Of a stretch of 64,000 nt of DNA, positions 59,104 to 64,000 are shown in pieces. The DNA is taken from assembly GCA_965153355.1 (NCBI GenBank), contig OZ231127.1, forward strand, positions 38,936,001 through 39,000,000, in the 5' to 3' direction. Every line of letters starts with the position of its first letter. Position 1 is the first letter of the stretch. This DNA comes from Flaccisagitta enflata (Eukaryota; Chaetognatha; Sagittoidea; Aphragmophora). The notes under the pieces are model-generated. The model worked only from the letters and a program-made list of their open reading frames with translations. It ran no database searches and was not told the DNA's origin. The position numbers and the translations under genes are program-made.

Positions 59104-61657
59104 CCGCCACCTGCACAAGTTGGGCTACGATGAAAAAAAAAAAAAAATTTAGTAAGGAGGCTAAAAAAGGCCCAATCTTATGTAAAAAAACCTGGGGAAT
59201 CCAACCGTGACCTTTTTAGAGCCCTACGCGGCTGCGTTTAGAAACGGCCCCAAAAAAACACCCAAAAATGGCTATTTTTGGGTATTTTTGGCCAAAATTT
59301 AGTACTTAAATGGAGGCCAAGTGTTTAAATTCATAATTGGGGACACTTCAAGATGTAAGAGACTAGTAAAACAAGAATCATGATGATGGGGCTATTGTGG
59401 GGTACCTAAAAAGGCCCAAAAAGGGCCCCTAAAACGAAAAAAATGTAGTTTTTTTTCATTGTGACTACAAAAATGAATGGAATGACTTCAAATTTGAAAT
59501 GGAAGTTCCTTATAAATGCAACTACCATCATGTAAAAATTTGTGGCCCTCCTTAGATGGCTTCATAGGAAAATTTGGCCACAAAAACCAAAAATCGCTCC
59601 CAAAAAATCAGTTTTTTGAGTTCATTGACCTAAAAACAATATTATAAGGTCAGGGTACCCCAATATTTTTTTCTATTTTGCTAATATAAGATGTTTGGAG
59701 GTTCCAAAAAAAATTTCAGGCCATATTTCCAAAAAATGGCTGAGATATGACCATTTGAAGCGACGTGGTAAAAATGGTCATTTTTGGTGATTTTTTTAAA
59801 CAATTGGGTACAAAAAGGGGTCCTGTTCATTTTAATTCATAGTTGGGGACACTACAAGATGTAAGAGATTATAAAAACAGGAATCATAATGATGGGGCTA
59901 TTGTGGGGTACCTAAAAAGGCCCAAAAAGGGCCCCTAAAACGAAAAAAATGTAGTTTTTTTTTCATTGTGACTACAAAAATGAATGGAATGCCTTCAAAT
60001 TGGAAATGGAAGTTCTTAATAAATGCAACTACCATCATGTAAAAATTTGTGGCCCTCCTTAAATGGCTATAGGAAAAATACAAAAAACCCAAAATCGCTC
60101 CAAAATCAGTTTTAGTTCATTGACCTAAAAACAATATTTCAAGATCAGGTTCCCCAATTTCTTTTTTCTATTTTGCTATTATAAGATGTTTGGAGGTTCC
60201 AAAAAAAATTTCAGGCCATATTTCCAAAAAATGGCTGAGATATGACCATTTGAAGCGACGTGGTAAAACTGAAAAATGCCAAAAATGGTCATTTTTGGTG
60301 ATTTTTAAAAACAATTGGACACAAAAAGGGGTCCCGTTTATTTTAATTCATAGTTGGGGACACTACAAGATGTAAGAGATTATAAAAACAGGAATCATAA
60401 TGATGGGGCTATGGTGGGGTACCTAAAAAGGCCCAAAAAGGGCCCCTGAAGCAAAAAATAAATAGTTTTTTTTCATTGTGACTACAAAAATGAATAGAAT
60501 GCCTTAAAATTAGAAATGGAAGTTCCTAATAAATGCAACTACCATCATGAAAAAAAATTTTGGCCCTCCTTAAATGGCTTCATAGGAAAATTAGGCCACA
60601 AAAAAAATTGGGGTACCCTGACCTTCAAATATTGTTTTTAGGTCAATTAACTCAAAAAACTGATTTTTTTGGAGCGATTTTTGGTTTTTGTGGCCAAATT
60701 TTCCTATGAAGCCATCTAAGGAGGGCCACAAATCTTTACATGATGGTAGTTGCATCTATAAGGAACTTCCATTTCAAATTTGAAGTCATTCCATTCATTT
60801 TTGTAGTCACAATGAAAAAAAAATACATTTTTTGTTTTAGTTTTGCTTTTTAGGTAATAATATCATTATGATTCTGTTTTATAATCTCTTACATCTTGTA
60901 GTGTCCCCAACTATGAATTAAAATGAACAGGACCCCTTTTTGTACAATTGTTTAAAAAAATCACAAAAATGACCATTTTCGGCGTTTTCCATTTTTACCA
61001 CGTCGCTCAAATGGTCATATCTCAGCCATTTTTGAAATATAAATTTTTTTTGGAACCTCCAAACATCTTATATTAGCAAAAAGAAATATTGGTACCCTGA
61101 CCTTATGATATTGTTTTTAGGTCAATGAACTCAAAAAACTGATTTTTTTGGAGCGATTTTTGTTTTTTGTGGCCAAATTTTCCTATGAAGCCATCTAAGG
61201 AGGGCCACAAATTTTTACATGATGGTAGTTACATTTATAAGGAACTTCCATTTCAAATTTGAAGTCATTCCATTCATTTTTGTAGTCACAATGAAAAAAA
61301 AACTACATTTTTTCCGTTTTAGGGGCCCTTTTTGGGCCTTTTTAGGTACCCAACAATAGCCCCATCATCATGATTCTTGTTTTACTAGTCTCTTACATCT
61401 TGAAGTGTCCCCAAGTATGAAATTAAACACTTGGCCTCCATTTAAGTACTAAATTTTAGCCAAAAATACCCAAAAATAGCCATTTTTGGGTGTTTTTTTT
61501 GGGCCGTTTCTAAACGCAGCCGCGTAGGGCTCTAAAAAGGTCACAGTTGGATTCCCCAGGTTTTTTTACACAAGATTGACCTTTTTCTAGCCTCCTTACT
61601 CAATTTTTTTTTTGCGATGAGAAATAATGCAGCTAGCTCAACTTGTGCAGGTGGCGG
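59104..61657. mobile_element. 2.55 kb foldback element with TTGT duplication
   Basis: Ends CCGCCACCTGCACAAGTTG and CAACTTGTGCAGGTGGCGG are exact inverses. TTGT occurs directly outside both (59100-59103, 61658-61661). Arms stay complementary inward, e.g. GCCCTACGCGGCTGCGTTTA at 59222 and its complement near 61510. A segment with GGGGACACTACAAGATGTAA occurs three times in the left arm and twice, inverted, in the right. No long open frame, so no transposase is encoded. Confidence 0.85.
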
Positions 61658-62268
61658 TTGTGGAAAGAAGAATGTCTAAACATCATTTGTAAAAAAATTT
61701 CAAGATTTTTTTAATATATAAGTATATAAATAGATATTTCTGTATCATGAATATGGAAAAAGATTTTTTTTAACGTAAAATTTTTTTGAATTTTTTTTCT
61801 TTCACACAATATTTCAATTGACAACTTTTTCTGTACCTTAACAATTTCCAGTAATAATACATGAAACCACTTGCGCGCATTGTCCTTTCCGTGAGTTAAT
61901 TGCTGTAAAATTAAATGAAAAAATTTTACTGAAAATTTTGTTTGCTGACAGACGTTGTGATGCTTTGGCTGATAAGAAACCTTTTTAAGTCACAGTGTAC
62001 GAGAAGATAAAATCAGGATTTTGATAAACTATTTATAACATAAAAAGAATGAAATCAAAGTTTTGAGACTCTTATGATTTTCAATAGGTTTTTTATATTA
62101 TCAATTAACCGAGGGGCGAGGGTATTACCCTGGTTTGATGATGATCAGAAATGTTGATGATTACTGAAATGTTTTTTCCACTTCCACCTCAAAATCCCAT
62201 TTACCCATTAAGTCCATCCCAAAGTTACATATATCCTTTGAATTTTCATGTTTGGATCTTTGCAAATA

Positions 62269-62425
62269 CTGTTGAACCCAGCAATAACGGATGTGAGGAG
62301 AATTCATTTTTTAATTATTTGAAGCCAATTTCAGTTATTGCCAATAGAACAAGGAACCAAAAAAATCTTATTTAGTATGGTTGGATTTCTTTTACGCTTG
62401 GCTCCGTTATAGAGGGGTGCAACTG
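62269..62425. mobile_element. Short MITE of about 157 bp, same family as 46272
   Basis: The left end CTGTTGAACCCAGCAATAAC pairs with the right end GTTATAGAGGGGTGCAACTG, flanked by TA. Isolated half-ends of the family appear near 56397 (CAGCTCAACCCCGCAATAAC) and 57640 (GGGGTTCAACTG). Confidence 0.75.
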
Positions 62426-62949
62426 TACATTTCATTTCAATTTCTCCGTAAAAATATCCTTACTCATGTCATTCCACTTAATTTGGGCTGCTTAAATGCC
62501 TATCTGAACCAAGGACAGAATACAAGGTTTACAGTAAGTTTCAGTGCCATTCACACTGCAATTATAGATAAGCATTTGACGATGATAAAAAGAGCAAAGC
62601 TAGCTAGTTCTAAAGAGGGAGGTATTTGATAACCAATTAATCGGTCAGTTGGTTCGTCAATCGCTCTGTGCTTAATGATTTTGATGTACACACATTAAAC
62701 TACACGCTCCCACGCGCACAGTGGTTCCAAAAAATAAAAAGTGCACTAAAATCCTAATTTTCTCCTTAGAACCTGTTTCAGACACGGGAAACCCAATGGT
62801 GATGTTGAAATTTTTCTGTCACTTAAGGAAATTGCCTTAAGGGCATCTTGAAAAAAGGTAAAAAATTCTGTTTTGAAAAAAAAAATTTGATAAGCCTAAC
62901 TGTAGCCCAAGGGTTGCAATAAGTGAAAGCAGGTGTCATTTGACCTCAG

Positions 62950-63912
62950 TTGAGGGTTTCAAGGACTCAAAGGCGTGTTAAAGCCATTTTTCAGCAGTTT
63001 TTAGGGTCAAATGCCCATATTTTCAACGACAACGCCCTATTGTGAGGCCAGAATTGAGTGTATCTATCCAGAATGCACCTTCCTGTAAATTTTCAGATTG
63101 GCCCTACTCTTTTAAAAGCATCAATGGTGTTTTAAAGCTATTTCTAAGCAATTTTTAGGATAAACGCCCATTTTTTCAATGGCAACACCTTAGTGTGAGG
63201 CCAGAATCAAGTATATCTATTCAGAATACACCTTCCTGTAATTTTTCAGATTGGCCCTACTCTTTTTCAAGCCTCAATGGTGCTTAAAAGCCGTTTTAAA
63301 GCCATTTGTAAGCAATTTTTAGGGTCAAATGCCCATATTTTTAACGACAACGCCCTATGGTGAGGCCAGAATCAAGTGTATCTATTCAGAATTCACCTTC
63401 CTGTAAATTTTCAAATTGGCCCTACTCTTTTTCAAGCCTCAATGGTGTTTTAAAGCCATTTTTCAGCAGTTTTTAGGGTCAAATGCTCATATTTTCAACA
63501 ACAAAGTCCTTTGGTGAGGCCAGAATTGAGTGTATCTGTTCAAATTGCACCTTCCAGTAAATTTTCAGATTGGCCCTACTCTTTTTCAAGTTTCAATAGG
63601 GTTTTTAAGCCTTTTTGAGCAGCAGCAGTTTTTAGGGTCAAACGCTTGTTTTTACAACGATATCATCCTACTGGGTAGCCTGAAATTAGTAAATCAATTG
63701 AAATGTACCTCCCTGTAAATTTTCTGATTGGCCCTTCTCTTTTTCAAGCCGCATCGGCGCTTAAAAGCCTTTTTTTGGCAGTTTTTAAGGGCTAATGCAA
63801 TGCCCATTTTTACCACGGCAACACCTTTTTATGTGGTCAGAAACTTCAGAAGCGTATCAATTCAAAACGTACCTCCTTGTAAATTTTCAGATCAAACCTA
63901 TTCAATTTCAAG
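62950..63912. repeat. Satellite-like tandem array, period about 155 bp, six units
   Basis: CAGATTGGCCCTACTCTTTT or a close variant recurs near 63097, 63247, 63411, 63568, 63725 and 63888. Each unit also has TTTTTAGGGTCAAATGCCCA and GTGAGGCCAGAAT. Units drift toward the right end. The array stops before a (CA)n tract that runs off the window. Confidence 0.82.
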
Positions 63913-63921
63913 AGTCAATGG

Positions 63922-64000
63922 TCACACACACGCACACACACGGGCACACTTACACACACACACACCCACACACACACACACACCCACACACACACACACA
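63922..64000. repeat. (CA)n-rich tract at window edge
   Basis: CACACA units with CACCCA and CACGCA interruptions run off the right end. Confidence 0.9.

Noticed and set aside
58801-59133. Open frame downstream of PLC
   Set aside because: Most of it translates a subfamily A hairpin repeat; no coding evidence remains outside it.

Overview
The window is nuclear DNA from an animal, most likely an invertebrate. It has GT-AG introns, animal-type signalling and extracellular domains, very abundant microsatellites and many dispersed non-coding repeats. The phylum cannot be fixed from the sequence. No rRNA, tRNA, CRISPR array, viral gene or intact transposase was found.

Two protein genes account for essentially all recognisable coding sequence. 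The first, on the + strand, is a phosphoinositide-specific phospholipase C (PLC, delta/eta-like). Twenty exons were placed from 9885 to 57995, about 1295 codons, in the order Ser-rich N-terminus, PH, EF hands, PI-PLC X, linker, PI-PLC Y, C2 and stop codon. The initiator methionine lies upstream of 9885 or outside the window. Every internal exon junction keeps the reading frame. The second gene lies on the - strand (34492 down to about 16062), wholly inside the 22.1 kb PLC intron 14528-36659. It starts with a signal peptide and encodes a secreted protein of at least 1211 residues: an acidic segment, several beta-rich modules of unknown family, one F5/8 type C (discoidin) domain and Asp-box motifs. 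Its last exon is not settled.

Layout: 1-9884 holds repeats and no firm gene; 9885-14527 the PLC N-terminal exons; 14528-36659 the giant intron with the nested gene; 36660-57995 the rest of PLC; 57996-64000 repeats only, including a 2.55 kb foldback element and a satellite-like array of about 155 bp units.

The most unusual non-coding feature is a dispersed family of about 120-280 bp repeats, with over 20 copies in both orientations. Each has a 5' hairpin, a (GTCC/GTCG)n-like core and a GGCCTTGTT-type 3' end. Subfamilies differ in stem sequence, but both arms of the stem change together, and a third copy of the second arm near the 3' end changes with them. A second composite family has a minisatellite core of about 20 bp between inverted-repeat ends. 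Foldback or MITE-like elements, some with TA or TTGT target duplications, and an interstitial telomere-like tract are also present. All calls come from reading the sequence; no database search or alignment program was run.
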